From Paenibacillus alkaliterrae (GTDB lineage: Bacteria > Bacillota > Bacilli > Paenibacillales > Paenibacillaceae), in assembly GCF_021532375.1 (NCBI RefSeq), contig NZ_JAKGAP010000028.1, forward strand, positions 1-64,000: a DNA stretch of 64,000 nucleotides, read 5' to 3'. Shown piece after piece: positions 49,054-58,230 of this stretch. Position 1 is the stretch's first letter. Every line of letters starts with the position of its first letter. The notes under the pieces were generated by a model that ran no database searches, was not told where the DNA came from, and saw nothing but the letters and a program-made list of their open reading frames with translations. The position numbers and the translations under genes were made by a program.

Positions 49054-50846
49054 ACATGTTCCGCTTCAAGAGCATTCAATCCAATATTGCCGCGGCCTTC
49101 GCCGTGCTCATCCTGCTGACGGCAGTCTTCATGGGCGTGATCTCCTATCAGCTGTCGGCCGTTGCGGTCCGCGATACGGCCAAGGATTTTACGGGGGAGC
49201 TCGTCAAGCAGGTTAACGCCAACATCCAGTCCTATGTGACCAACATGGAAAATATTTCGCTGCTCGTCCTGAGCCACCGGCCTGTCCGCGAATATTTGTC
49301 TGCGGATGCCGAAAATGACGGGAGCATCTCCGAATTTTTCCGTACAATCATGATTTCCCGCAAGGATATTGCCTCGATCAGCGCATTTGGCTATGAAGGG
49401 CAGAGGTTCGTTTCCGACCGCAATGATGCAAGGCTTAATCCGAACGTCCATGCGACGGACCAGCCCTGGTTCCGGGAAGCGCGGGCTGCGGAAGGCCGTA
49501 CGGTCGTTTCGCCGCCTCATGTGCAGCCGGTCTTCGACGACGAATATCGGTGGGTGGTGTCCCTAAGCCGTGAGATTCGAAGCGCCGATAATACAAGAGG
49601 GCTGGGGGTGCTGCTCGTCGATCTGAACTTCAGCGTGATCAACGATATCGTGAGTCAGATTGAGCTCGGCAAACGGGGGTACGTCTTCATCGTCAATGAC
49701 GAAGGCAGTATCGTGTACCATCCGCAGCAGCAGTTGATTTACAGCAGCCTGAAGACGGAAGCGATCGACAAGGTGCTGAGCGTCCAGAGCGGAACCTTCA
49801 TATCGGATGAAGCGGGCCAGCGCAAAATGTACACCGTCCAGGATTCCGAAATCGGCTGGAAAATCGTCGGCGTCTCCTATGCGGACGAGCTGATCGGCAA
49901 CCGGCGCGAGATGAAGCTGTCGTTCGCGGCGCTTGGCGTCTTCAGCTTGTTTGCCGCGATTCTGCTGTCCGTGCTGCTGTCGCGCAATCTGTCGAAGCCG
50001 ATCCACCAGTTGCATGAGCATATGAAGGAAGTGGAGAAGGGCAACTTCAACATCCAGGTGCCTGTGGACCGGACGAAGGAAATCGGCAGGCTCGCCCGTA
50101 CCTTCAACCTGATGGTATTCCAGATCCGGGAGCTGATGGGGCAGGTCGTGAAGGAACAGGAATTCAAGCGGAAAAGCGAGCTGAATGCGCTGCAAGCGCA
50201 GATCAATCCCCATTTTCTATACAACACGTTGGACTCGATCATCTGGATGGCCGAGGAGAAGAAGTCGGATGAGGTCGTACTCATGACGTCCGCCCTTGCC
50301 CGGCTGTTCCGCGCTTCGCTCAGCAAAGGGAAGGAGCTGGTGTCGATCCGGACGGAAATCGAGCATATTACGAACTATTTGACAATCCAGAAAATGCGAT
50401 ACCGCGACAAGCTCGATTTTCAGCTTGAGGTCGATCCCGCGATCCTTTCGTATGTTACGCTGAAGGTGACGCTGCAGCCGTTGGTGGAGAACGCCATCTA
50501 TCACGGCATCAAGAACAAATACGGCACAGGCACGATCCGGATTTCCGGGGAGAAATACGGAGACAGCATTTTGCTGCATGTCGCGGACAACGGCGTCGGC
50601 ATGGATGCGGGAACGCTGGAGAGGCTGCTTGCGCCTGCCCGCGGCGGAGGGTACCGCGAAGGCAAAGGGGTCGGCATGACGAACGTGCATGAGCGGATCC
50701 GGCTGTATTTTGGCCATGAGTACGGGCTGACCGTGGCAAGCGAGCCGGACATCGGCACGACCGTCACCGTGACGATTCCATTGCTGCTTCCCGAGGAAGC
50801 GGCGCGAAAGGAGGCGGCTGACGGATGGCAGGAAGGAGAACGATGA
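49050..50846 (+). CDS. Two-component sensor histidine kinase, YesM type with dCache sensor
   Basis: 598 residues. TM1 covers about 12-34 (NIAAAFAVLILLTAVFMGVI), followed by a double Cache sensor (about 40-275, with NVHATDQPWFREARAA and GYVFIVNDEGSIVYHPQ), TM2 about 287-307, HAMP (SKPIHQLHEHMKEVEKGNF), the kinase core AQINPHFLYNTLDS (His about 388), LVENAIYHG, DNGVGMD and GVGMTNVHERI. The GTG at 49050 is coupled to the stop of the regulator gene; ATG 49056 is a possible alternative. The next gene, a membrane-anchored sugar-binding protein, overlaps by 4 bases, which suggests that it presents a bound sugar to the Cache domain. Confidence 0.93.
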   Translation: MNMFRFKSIQSNIAAAFAVLILLTAVFMGVISYQLSAVAVRDTAKDFTGELVKQVNANIQSYVTNMENISLLVLSHRPVREYLSADAENDGSISEFFRTIMISRKDIASISAFGYEGQRFVSDRNDARLNPNVHATDQPWFREARAAEGRTVVSPPHVQPVFDDEYRWVVSLSREIRSADNTRGLGVLLVDLNFSVINDIVSQIELGKRGYVFIVNDEGSIVYHPQQQLIYSSLKTEAIDKVLSVQSGTFISDEAGQRKMYTVQDSEIGWKIVGVSYADELIGNRREMKLSFAALGVFSLFAAILLSVLLSRNLSKPIHQLHEHMKEVEKGNFNIQVPVDRTKEIGRLARTFNLMVFQIRELMGQVVKEQEFKRKSELNALQAQINPHFLYNTLDSIIWMAEEKKSDEVVLMTSALARLFRASLSKGKELVSIRTEIEHITNYLTIQKMRYRDKLDFQLEVDPAILSYVTLKVTLQPLVENAIYHGIKNKYGTGTIRISGEKYGDSILLHVADNGVGMDAGTLERLLAPARGGGYREGKGVGMTNVHERIRLYFGHEYGLTVASEPDIGTTVTVTIPLLLPEEAARKEAADGWQEGER

Positions 50847-51829
50847 TCAGATGGCTCTGCTGGCTGGCGGCCGCAGCCGTTCTTGCAGTTCTTGTGTATA
50901 ATTTGGCTGATGCGCTGCGGGGCGGCTCGGCGGAACGCCCGAGAGTCACTGTACTGGTCAAATCGACGGAAACCGGGATGGAATTTTGGGGCGTGTTAAG
51001 CGACGGTGTCATGGAGGCGGCCAAAGAGTTCGACGTCGAGGTCAATATCATCGGACCTGAGCGGGAGACAGATGTGGATCAGCAGATCGAGCTGATGGAA
51101 CGGACGCTTGCGGAGAAGCCGGATGCGGTCGTGCTTGCGGCTACGGACTTCAACCGTCTTGTTCCTTACGCCGACCGGATCAATGAAGCGGGGATTCCGC
51201 TGATTACCGTCGATTCGGCGCTTAACAGCGACGCAGCGCGGAGCTTCATCGCGACGGACAATATCGAAGCGGGAAGCAAGGTCGGCCGCAAAATGGCTGA
51301 GCTGTCCGGCGACCGGTCGAAGATCGCGATCATCAGTTATGTCCGGGGCACGGCGTCCCAAATGGAGCGCGAGCAGGGCGTCCGGGCCGTACTGGAAGCG
51401 GATCCGCGCTTCGAGATCATGGAGACCTACTACAGCGACGGGGATGAGACGAAAGCCTTCGAAATCGCGAAGTCGCTCATCCGGAATCATCCCGACCTGT
51501 CCGGGATCGTCGGCCTGAACGAGCCGTCCACGGTCGGCGCAGGCCGCGCGATCCGGGACATGGACGCGGCCGGCCGGGTGACGCTGGTCGGATTTGACAG
51601 CTCGGTCGACGAAGTGCGGCTGCTGGAGGAAGGCGTCATGCAGGCGACGGTCGTGCAGCGGCCGTTCAATATGGGCTACCTGGCTGTCAAGACCGCGGTG
51701 GAGGCGCTGCGGGGCGAGAAGGTTCCGGCGCGCATCGATACCGGATCGGTCGTGGTCACGAAGGACAATATTTATGAGGAGGAGCACCAGAAGCTGCTGT
51801 TTCCGTTTGTTGGCATGAACGGAGAGTGA
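50843..51829 (+). CDS. Membrane-anchored sugar-binding sensor protein (RbsB/Peripla_BP_4 fold)
   Basis: 328 residues. One N-terminal membrane anchor (about 1-22: WLCWLAAAAVLAVLVYNLA) without lipobox cysteine or clear cleavage site holds a periplasmic-binding-protein domain outside (about 35-320: VTVLVKSTETGMEFWGVLSD, VDQQIELMERTLAEKPDAVV, AGIPLITVDSALN, GLNEPSTVGAGRAI, VTLVGFDSSVDEVRLLEEG). It is encoded directly behind the kinase (ATGA overlap, site AGGAAGGAGA), not with the transporter, so a sensory role is likely, as in XylFII-LytS and similar three-component systems. ATG 50825 lies upstream of that site and is less likely. A terminator follows at 51881, and a second RbsB-like protein serves the transporter. 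Confidence 0.85.
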   Translation: MIRWLCWLAAAAVLAVLVYNLADALRGGSAERPRVTVLVKSTETGMEFWGVLSDGVMEAAKEFDVEVNIIGPERETDVDQQIELMERTLAEKPDAVVLAATDFNRLVPYADRINEAGIPLITVDSALNSDAARSFIATDNIEAGSKVGRKMAELSGDRSKIAIISYVRGTASQMEREQGVRAVLEADPRFEIMETYYSDGDETKAFEIAKSLIRNHPDLSGIVGLNEPSTVGAGRAIRDMDAAGRVTLVGFDSSVDEVRLLEEGVMQATVVQRPFNMGYLAVKTAVEALRGEKVPARIDTGSVVVTKDNIYEEEHQKLLFPFVGMNGE

Positions 51830-51880
51830 GCTAGCGGCGTGCTCAGACAGGCTCGTCAACGCCAGAATGGATAAACACGG

Positions 51881-51931
51881 AAGGGGCTGTCCCAATGTAG
51901 GTAAACCTGCATGTGGGGCAACCCTTTTTCA
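51881..51931 (+). terminator. Large hairpin after the sensor genes
   Basis: AAGGGGCTGTCCC and the following CAATGTAGG pair with CCTGCATG and TGGGGCAACCCTTTTT across a TAAA loop (51881-51929). The rest of the 51830-52155 gap has no convincing gene. Confidence 0.7.
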
Positions 51932-52155
51932 CTTTTCCCCTCGGACCCTCCATTTGGCGCTCTATATTGGATTACTCCAGTAACTTCTTCCTGGCCCCGC
52001 CATTCTGCGTCTTTTGATACGGTCCTTTGTAATGGCCCCTCTTTCTGCACGAATCGGAAAATAGTTACCTATTTGAAGAAGATATTCAATTCCTGCTCTC
52101 CGCCGCTTCTCTTACAATAGGGACTATAACCGAGAAACATAAGCGGGGTGGCAAG

Positions 52156-53676
52156 ATGACGAATGGGGAACAGCTGATTTTGATGGAGGGCATAACCAAA
52201 TCATTTCCTGGCGTGAAAGCGCTTAATAACTGCCGCTTTGAGCTGCTGGGCGGAGAGGTTCACGCTCTGGTCGGCGAGAACGGGGCAGGCAAATCGACAA
52301 TGATGAAGGTGCTGACCGGCGTCTATCAGAAGGACGAAGGCCGGATCGTATACCTGGGAAGCGAAACCGAAATTCCCGATACGAGAACGGCGCAGAACCT
52401 CGGCATCAGCATGATCCACCAGGAGCTTAACCTGGCGCCGGACCTGACCGTCGCGCAGAACATTTTTATCGGCCGGGAGCCGCGGCGGGCATTCAAGCTG
52501 TTTCTGGATGAAAATAAACTGCATGAGCAGGTGCGGGAGCTGTTCCGGAGGATGAATCTGCATTTGGATCCGCGCCAGCCGGTATCGGAGCTGACGGTCG
52601 CCAAGCAGCAGATGGTCGAGATCGCCAAGGCGCTCTCCTTCAACGCCCGGGTGCTCATCATGGACGAACCGACGGCGGCGCTGAGCGACAGCGAGATTGA
52701 GGATTTGTTCGTCATCATCGGGGAATTGAAACGGAACGGAGTCGGCATCGTCTACATTTCCCACCGGATGGACGAACTGAAGCGGATTACCGACCGGATC
52801 ACCGTCATGCGCGACGGATCCTATATCGATACGGTGCGGACGGACGAGGTGACGACCGACCAGATCATCTCGATGATGGTCGGCAGAGCCGTCTACCACG
52901 AGTCGGTGCCTGACACCAAGGCGGCAAGTGAAGAGATCGTACTGGAAGTAAAAGGCTTAAATCGCGGCAGCGTGCTGAAAGACATCGGATTTTCGCTTCG
53001 CAGGGGCGAAATACTCGGGGTTGCCGGTCTGGTCGGGGCCGGGCGCACCGAGATGGCGCGGGCGGTATTCGGCGCCGATCCGATCGATTCGGGCGAAATG
53101 GCCGTCCACGGCCGCAAGGTTGCCATCCGAAGCCCGTACGACGCGGTCCGGCACGGCATCGGCTATCTGTCGGAGGACCGCAAACGGTTCGGCTGTATGG
53201 TCGATATGGACGTGAAGACAAACGTTGCGGTCGCCAGCTACGGATCGTATTCGGGACCGCTCGGTTTCATGAGGGACGGTGCTATTGGGCTGGCATCCGA
53301 GAAGGTCGTGGAAACGCTGAAGGTGAAAACGCCCGGCGTGGATCAGGTTGTGAAATTTCTGTCCGGCGGCAACCAGCAGAAGGTCGTCATCGGCAAATGG
53401 CTTACGCGGGACTGCGACATCCTCATCTTCGACGAGCCGACCCGCGGCATCGACGTTGGCGCGAAAAGCGAAATTTACAAGCTCCTCGACGAGCTTGCGG
53501 AGCAGGGCAAATCGATCATTATGATTTCCTCCGAGCTGCCGGAAATTGTCCGGATGAGCCACAGGATCGTTGTCATGTGCGAAGGCCGCATTACCGGCGA
53601 GCTTTCGCGGTCCGAAGCGACGCAGGAGCGCATCATGGAGCTTGCAACTAAGCGAGTATTGAAGGAGGCACTATAA
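52156..53676 (+). CDS. Sugar ABC transporter ATP-binding protein (RbsA/MglA type, double ATPase)
   Basis: 506 residues with two ATP-binding domains. Domain 1 has Walker [15 protein letters not shown] (about 38-51), the signature [16 protein letters not shown] and Walker [12 protein letters not shown]. Domain 2 has the degenerate [19 protein letters not shown] normal for this class, [15 protein letters not shown] and [19 protein letters not shown]. Family CUT2, which energises import of ribose, xylose, galactose and other monosaccharides. ATG 52156 lies after GCGGGGTGGCAAG. It overlaps the permease gene by one base (TAATG). Confidence 0.95.
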   Translation: MTNGEQLILMEGITKSFPGVKALNNCRFELLGGEVHALVGENGAGKSTMMKVLTGVYQKDEGRIVYLGSETEIPDTRTAQNLGISMIHQELNLAPDLTVAQNIFIGREPRRAFKLFLDENKLHEQVRELFRRMNLHLDPRQPVSELTVAKQQMVEIAKALSFNARVLIMDEPTAALSDSEIEDLFVIIGELKRNGVGIVYISHRMDELKRITDRITVMRDGSYIDTVRTDEVTTDQIISMMVGRAVYHESVPDTKAASEEIVLEVKGLNRGSVLKDIGFSLRRGEILGVAGLVGAGRTEMARAVFGADPIDSGEMAVHGRKVAIRSPYDAVRHGIGYLSEDRKRFGCMVDMDVKTNVAVASYGSYSGPLGFMRDGAIGLASEKVVETLKVKTPGVDQVVKFLSGGNQQKVVIGKWLTRDCDILIFDEPTRGIDVGAKSEIYKLLDELAEQGKSIIMISSELPEIVRMSHRIVVMCEGRITGELSRSEATQERIMELATKRVLKEAL

Positions 53677-54665
53677 TGAAGCTTTCCGTAGCCGGCAATC
53701 CGGTTCAACTCAAATCGGGCGCGCTGCAGCAGCTGCTGGCGTTTGCGAGCCTGGTCGTGCTGGTCGTGTTCTTTTCGCTCTCTTCGAGCAATTTTTTCGG
53801 CTTCTCCAACATCGTCGGGATTCTGCTCTCCACTGCGGTCATCGGGGTGCTGGCACTCGGCTCGACATTCGTCATCATAACCGGGGGCATCGACTTGTCC
53901 GTCGGTACGGTGATGACGCTCAGCGCAGTTATGACCGGCGTGTTCATCACGTTCTGGGGCGTGCCGGTACCGCTTGGCATCCTTGGCGGCATTCTGACCG
54001 GCGCCTTCTGCGGGTTATTATCCGGGCTCAGCGTCGCGAAGCTGAAAATACCGCCTTTCATCGCCACACTAGCAATGATGATGATCGCCAAAGGACTTGC
54101 GCTCGTCATCTCGGGCACAAAGCCGATCTACTTCAACGACACGCCGGTATTCCGTGAGATCGCTCTAGGCTCCTTGTTGAACTCGATCATTCCGGGCTTC
54201 AAAATACCGAATGCGGTGCTGGTTTTCTTCCTCGCCGCGATCATCGGCACCATTCTGCTGGCAAAGACGATTGTCGGCCGCTACAACTTCGCACTCGGCA
54301 GCAATGAGGAAGCGACCCGCCTGTCGGGCGTGAACGTGGACAAATGGAAGATTATCATTTATACGATTACCGGTTTGTTTACCGGTCTTGCCGGCGTGCT
54401 GATGGCTTCCCGCCTGAACTCCGCGCAGCCTGCACTCGGCATGGGCTACGAGCTGGAGGCGATTGCGGCCGTCGTCATTGGAGGAACGTCTCTCAGCGGC
54501 GGCAAAGGCACGATCATCGGCACCGTCATCGGCGCACTTATCATGAGCGTCCTCACCAACGGGCTGCGCATCATGTCCGTTCCGCAGGAATGGCAGACTG
54601 TCGTGGTAGGCTTCGTCATCCTGCTGGCGGTATACGCGGATATGCTTCGCCGCCGCAAGAAGTAA
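53676..54665 (+). CDS. Sugar ABC transporter permease (RbsC type)
   Basis: 329 residues, eight to ten membrane spans, beginning after a short tail at LLAFASLVVLVVFFSLSSSN. Typical RbsC segments are GSTFVIITGGIDLSVGTVMT (about 67-86), IPPFIATLAMMMIAKGLAL (about 126-144), and the ATPase-contact region ALGSNEEATRLSGVNVDKWK (about 207-226), followed by GTSLSGGKGTIIGTVIGALI. It forms the CUT2 transporter with the ATPase encoded immediately before it and the lipoprotein that follows. AAGGAGG lies inside the end of the ATPase gene and gives a good site for ATG 53676. Confidence 0.95.
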   Translation: MKLSVAGNPVQLKSGALQQLLAFASLVVLVVFFSLSSSNFFGFSNIVGILLSTAVIGVLALGSTFVIITGGIDLSVGTVMTLSAVMTGVFITFWGVPVPLGILGGILTGAFCGLLSGLSVAKLKIPPFIATLAMMMIAKGLALVISGTKPIYFNDTPVFREIALGSLLNSIIPGFKIPNAVLVFFLAAIIGTILLAKTIVGRYNFALGSNEEATRLSGVNVDKWKIIIYTITGLFTGLAGVLMASRLNSAQPALGMGYELEAIAAVVIGGTSLSGGKGTIIGTVIGALIMSVLTNGLRIMSVPQEWQTVVVGFVILLAVYADMLRRRKK

Positions 54666-54681
54666 GGGAATCCGGCAATGC

Positions 54682-54703
54682 CTCCCGGTCCTTCGGGAGT
54701 TTT
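54682..54703 (+). terminator. Hairpin between permease and binding-protein genes
   Basis: CTCCCG (54682-54687) pairs with CGGGAG (54694-54699), then TTTTC. Probably partial termination or mRNA processing. Confidence 0.55.
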
Positions 54704-54737
54704 CATACAATAAACCAAACTAAGGGGAGATTCCGGT

Positions 54738-55751
54738 ATGAAAAAGATGTCCGTTCTGATCTCAATGCTGCTAGTTGCGGTAACCGTTCTAAGTGCTTGC
54801 GGCGGCGGAAACAACAACGCAGGGAATGCCAAAGAAGGCGCGTCGAACGCGAATGCCGAGCCGGCTGCCGCAGGCGGGGAGAAGCTGTATATTCCCGTCA
54901 TCTCAAAGGGCTTCCAGCACCAATTCTGGCAAGCGGTGAAAACGGGTGCCGAGAAAGCGGCGAACGAGCTGGGCGTGGAAATTACATTCGAAGGTCCCGA
55001 GACCGAGGCGCAGGTCGACAAGCAGATTGAGATGCTGCAAGCCGCGCTCGATAAGAAACCAAGCGCTATCGGCTTCGCGGCGCTGGACAGCCAGGCGTCG
55101 ATCCCGCTGCTCCAGCAGGCGAAAGACGCGAAAATCCCGGTGATCGCCTTTGACTCCGGCGTGGAAAGCGATATCCCGGTCACGACGGCTTCGACCGATA
55201 ACATTGCGGCGGCCGGCCTGGCAGCCGACAAGATGGCAGAGCTGATCGGCAGTAAAGGCAAAGTGGCGCTGATCGTGCATGACCAAACGAGCCGTACAGG
55301 CGTCGACCGCCGCGACGGCTTCGTGAAGCAGATTGAAGCCAAATATCCCGATATCAAAATCGTCGACATCCAATACGGCGGAGGCGATCACCTGAAATCG
55401 ACCGACCTTGCGAAGGCGATCATGCAGGCCAACCCGGATCTGAACGGCTTCTTCGGCGCCAACGAAGGCTCCGCCATCGGCGTTATCAACGCCGTATCCG
55501 AGCTTGGCATGGAAGGTAAAATCACGGTCATCGGCTATGATTCCGGCAAGCAGCAAATCGACGCAATCAAGAGCGGCGCGATGGCGGGCGCCATTACTCA
55601 GAACCCGATCGGCATCGGCTACGAAACGGTGAAAGCGGCGGTAGCCGCCGTGAACGGCGAAGCCGTCGAAGCGAACATTGATACCGGTTTCTACTGGTAC
55701 GACAAAACTAATATCGATAACGAAGAGATCAAAGCGGTTCTGTACGAGTAA
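54738..55751 (+). CDS. Sugar-binding lipoprotein of the RbsACB-like transporter
   Basis: 337 residues. The lipoprotein signal peptide ends TVLSACGGG (Cys21), then an N/A/G/E-rich linker. The RbsB-type binding domain begins KLYIPVISKGFQHQFWQAVK and shows VDKQIEMLQAALDKKPSAIG, IPVIAFDSGVESDIPVTTAS, DLNGFFGANEGSAIG and GKITVIGYDSGKQQIDAIKS. It shares the fold with the membrane-anchored sensor at 50843, and the two may bind the same sugar. The terminator at 55765 separates it from the enzyme genes. ATG 54738 follows AAGGGGAGATTCCGGT. The ligand is probably a pentose or hexose, given the aldolase and kinase downstream. Confidence 0.94.
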   Translation: MKKMSVLISMLLVAVTVLSACGGGNNNAGNAKEGASNANAEPAAAGGEKLYIPVISKGFQHQFWQAVKTGAEKAANELGVEITFEGPETEAQVDKQIEMLQAALDKKPSAIGFAALDSQASIPLLQQAKDAKIPVIAFDSGVESDIPVTTASTDNIAAAGLAADKMAELIGSKGKVALIVHDQTSRTGVDRRDGFVKQIEAKYPDIKIVDIQYGGGDHLKSTDLAKAIMQANPDLNGFFGANEGSAIGVINAVSELGMEGKITVIGYDSGKQQIDAIKSGAMAGAITQNPIGIGYETVKAAVAAVNGEAVEANIDTGFYWYDKTNIDNEEIKAVLYE

Positions 55752-55764
55752 TCCATAAGCGGGA

Positions 55765-55799
55765 GAAAAGCGGGGTTTGGCTACTCGCTTTTCTTTTTT
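55765..55799 (+). terminator. Terminator between transporter and enzyme genes
   Basis: GAAAAGCG (55765-55772) pairs with CGCTTTTC (55786-55793), followed by six T. Partial read-through into the enzyme genes is likely. Confidence 0.8.
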
Positions 55800-55840
55800 A
55801 AGCGGACATGCATACGATAGGATAAAGGAGAGGAATGTAG

Positions 55841-56491
55841 ATGGAACTTTACGTGGACACAGCCGATCTGGCGCAAATCAGGGAAGCCGTCTCGCTCGGC
55901 ATCCTCGACGGCGTAACGACGAACCCTTCGATCATCGCCAAGCAGAAGCGCCCCTTTAAAGAAACGATCGGCAGTATTGCCGAGCTCGTACAGGCGCCAG
56001 GCAAGGTGTGGTGCGAGGTGATCGGAACGGATGCGGATACGATGGTATCGGAGGCGAAGGAGATGCAGGCCTGGGCGCCGCGCGTCGTCGTGAAGCTGCC
56101 GATGGGGGCCGAAGGCGTGAAGGCGGCAAGCCGCCTGTCCAAGGAAGGCATCGAGACCAATATGACGCTTGTCTACTCTGTGCCTCAGGCCATTATTGCC
56201 GCCAAAGCGGGCGCAGCGTACGTGAGCCCTTATCTGGGCAGGGTCGACGACGTGGGCTGGTCCGGCGAAGCGTTGATCGGAGATATCGTTCAGGCCTATA
56301 AGGATTTGGGGATGAACACGAAGGTGATCGCCGCGAGTATCCGGGGCCCCCGTCAAGTGCTCGACATGTTCCGGGTCGGCGTCGATGCGGTAACGATGGC
56401 GTATCCGGTTCTGGAGGCCATGCTGAATCATCCGATGACGGAGATCGGGTTGAACCGGTTTCTTCAGGATTGGAAGGAAGCCGGAATCTAA
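55841..56491 (+). CDS. fsa: Fructose-6-phosphate aldolase / short transaldolase-like enzyme
   Basis: 216 residues, a complete (beta/alpha)8 barrel of the short transaldolase subfamily (TalC/FSA). The Schiff-base lysine is Lys85 in VVVKLPMG, the same position as in Escherichia coli FSA. ELYVDTADLAQIREAV opens the barrel, and GVTTNPSIIAKQ (about 24-35), NMTLVYSVPQAIIAAKAGA and IAASIRGPRQVLDMFRVGVD are family blocks. It splits fructose 6-phosphate or a similar ketose phosphate into dihydroxyacetone or glyceraldehyde 3-phosphate units, or transfers a dihydroxyacetone unit. Sequence alone does not separate aldolase from transaldolase. The kinase gene follows after 13 bases, so it may work on that kinase's product. 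Confidence 0.9.
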   Translation: MELYVDTADLAQIREAVSLGILDGVTTNPSIIAKQKRPFKETIGSIAELVQAPGKVWCEVIGTDADTMVSEAKEMQAWAPRVVVKLPMGAEGVKAASRLSKEGIETNMTLVYSVPQAIIAAKAGAAYVSPYLGRVDDVGWSGEALIGDIVQAYKDLGMNTKVIAASIRGPRQVLDMFRVGVDAVTMAYPVLEAMLNHPMTEIGLNRFLQDWKEAGI

Positions 56492-56504
56492 GGGGGATCG
56501 GGAG

Positions 56505-58043
56505 ATGGCGGCTTATCTTATGGCCCATGATTTGGGCACATCCAGTCATAAGTGCTCCATATTCGATGCGGAAGGACGGCTCGTGGCTGGCGCGACGGCC
56601 GTCTACCCGACGCAAATCCGCAGCGGCGGCGAGGCCGAGCAGCAGCCGGCGGATTGGTGGGACGCCGTTGTCCGCACGAGCCGGCAGGTGCTGGAGCGGG
56701 TTGACGCCGGGTCGATTCAGGCCGTCGCGTTCGGTGCCCATATGATGGGCGTCGTTCCGGTCGGCAGCGGCGGCGAAGTGCTGCATCCGGCGCTGATTCA
56801 TGCGGATACGCGGAGCGCTTCGCTCGAGGCCGGTATGTTCGAACGGATCGGCGAACAGCAATTGTACGGAATCACCGGCAACCGGATCGACAGTCATTAC
56901 CCGCTGCCGAAGCTGCTTTGGCTGCGGGAGAACCGGCCCGAAGTGTTCCGGCGGACGGCTTATTTTATTCAAGCGAAGGATTATCTCGTCTTCCGGATGA
57001 CCGGCCGCCTGGGCACGACCGATTACTCCGACGCGTCGCTGACCGGCTTGTTCGATATCGGCGCATGCGGATGGGCGGACGGCATCCTGGACGAATTCGC
57101 GGTCCCCAAGGGCCGTCTGCCGGACATCCTGCCGTCATCGGCGATTGCGGGAAGCGTGACGGCAGAAGCCGCTGCGGCGACAGGACTGCTAGCCGGCACG
57201 CCGGTCGTCATCGGCGGAGGCGACGGCTCATGCGCTGCGCTCGGAGCCGGAGCCGTTCGTACCGGTGACGCTTATATCTACCTCGGCACGACCGCCTGGG
57301 TATCGCGTACGGCAGCAGAGCCTGTCATCGACGAAAAGCGGCGCGTCTTTAACATGTGCGGCCCGGATGCGCACAGCTACAACGTGCTCGGCACGATGCA
57401 GACGGCGGGGGCCGCTTATGAATGGGCCGTGCGCAGCTTTGCCGCCAAAGAGCTGGCGGACTTTGAAGCCGGACGCGGCAGCGGAGAATCGCCCTACGAG
57501 GCGGTGGAACAGGAGCTTCGCAAGCTGCCGTGGGGCGCGAACGGACTTGTGTTCCACCCGTATCTGATGGGCGAGCGTTCGCCGCTCTGGGACAAGGACG
57601 CGCGCGGAACGTTTTTCGGACTCGGGATCGGCCATACCCGGTTCGATATGCTGCGCGCCGTCATGGAAGGAATCAGCTACGGGCTGCGCAGCATCGCCGA
57701 AGTGCTGGAGCAGTCCGCCGCCATCGACCGGTACACGGTCATCGGCGGCGGCATGCGGAGCGCCGTGTGGCGCAGCGTGCTGTCCGCGGTGCTCGGCAAG
57801 CCGATAGACGTACCGTCGCAGACGGGCGAAGCGACGTCGCTCGGCGCGGCCATGTCGGCGGGCATCGCCGCCGGCATGTATACAGGCTACGGCGACGCTG
57901 CCGCGAAGCTGCGGCGCGACATGCAAGTCACCCTGCCGGATGCGGAGGGCAGTAAGGTGTACGAAGAGGGGTACCGATTGTACAATCGATTATATGAGGT
58001 GTTGAAAGACGAATACGGAGCGTTGGAACGGCTAAGAACCTAA
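56505..58043 (+). CDS. FGGY-family carbohydrate kinase (xylulokinase-like)
   Basis: 512 residues. The N-terminal FGGY domain opens MAHDLGTSSHKCSIFDAEGR (phosphate-binding DxGTSS), and HADTRSASLEAG plus NRIDSHYPLPKLLWLRENRP are typical. The C-terminal domain has HPYLMGERSPLWDKDARGTF, then IGGGMRSAVWRSVLSAVLGK and PIDVPSQTGEATSLGAAMSA, the adenosine-binding signature. Such enzymes phosphorylate a pentulose, hexulose or polyol with ATP. The best match by eye is the xylulokinase group, but gluconokinase-like relatives share these motifs. ATG 56505 follows AGGGGGATCGGGAG. With the RbsACB-like importer and aldolase it forms an import-phosphorylate-cleave route. A terminator follows at 58103. Confidence 0.9.
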   Translation: MAAYLMAHDLGTSSHKCSIFDAEGRLVAGATAVYPTQIRSGGEAEQQPADWWDAVVRTSRQVLERVDAGSIQAVAFGAHMMGVVPVGSGGEVLHPALIHADTRSASLEAGMFERIGEQQLYGITGNRIDSHYPLPKLLWLRENRPEVFRRTAYFIQAKDYLVFRMTGRLGTTDYSDASLTGLFDIGACGWADGILDEFAVPKGRLPDILPSSAIAGSVTAEAAAATGLLAGTPVVIGGGDGSCAALGAGAVRTGDAYIYLGTTAWVSRTAAEPVIDEKRRVFNMCGPDAHSYNVLGTMQTAGAAYEWAVRSFAAKELADFEAGRGSGESPYEAVEQELRKLPWGANGLVFHPYLMGERSPLWDKDARGTFFGLGIGHTRFDMLRAVMEGISYGLRSIAEVLEQSAAIDRYTVIGGGMRSAVWRSVLSAVLGKPIDVPSQTGEATSLGAAMSAGIAAGMYTGYGDAAAKLRRDMQVTLPDAEGSKVYEEGYRLYNRLYEVLKDEYGALERLRT

Positions 58044-58102
58044 GTCTGCGGTTGCACCACTACCGAGAACACGACTTCCTTAGCGCGAACACACAAAAGA
58101 TG

Positions 58103-58134
58103 AGGCTGCCAGGCAAACGCCCTGGCAGCCTTTT
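58103..58134 (+). terminator. Terminator of the sugar kinase operon
   Basis: AGGCTGCCAGG (58103-58113) and CCTGGCAGCCT (58121-58131) form a perfect 11-bp stem, followed by TTT. Confidence 0.93.
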
Positions 58135-58230
58135 CATGCTTACATGTAGAGGAAATTTACAATCCATTCTTGTTTCTTTGACTATAAAGAGATATCTTAG
58201 GAGTTAATTTCACCGTGGGAGAGTAGCCAA

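Noticed and set aside
51856..52120. Small open frames on both strands between the sensor and transporter genes
   Set aside because: They cover a large hairpin and lack sites; more likely a non-coding terminator region or repeat.
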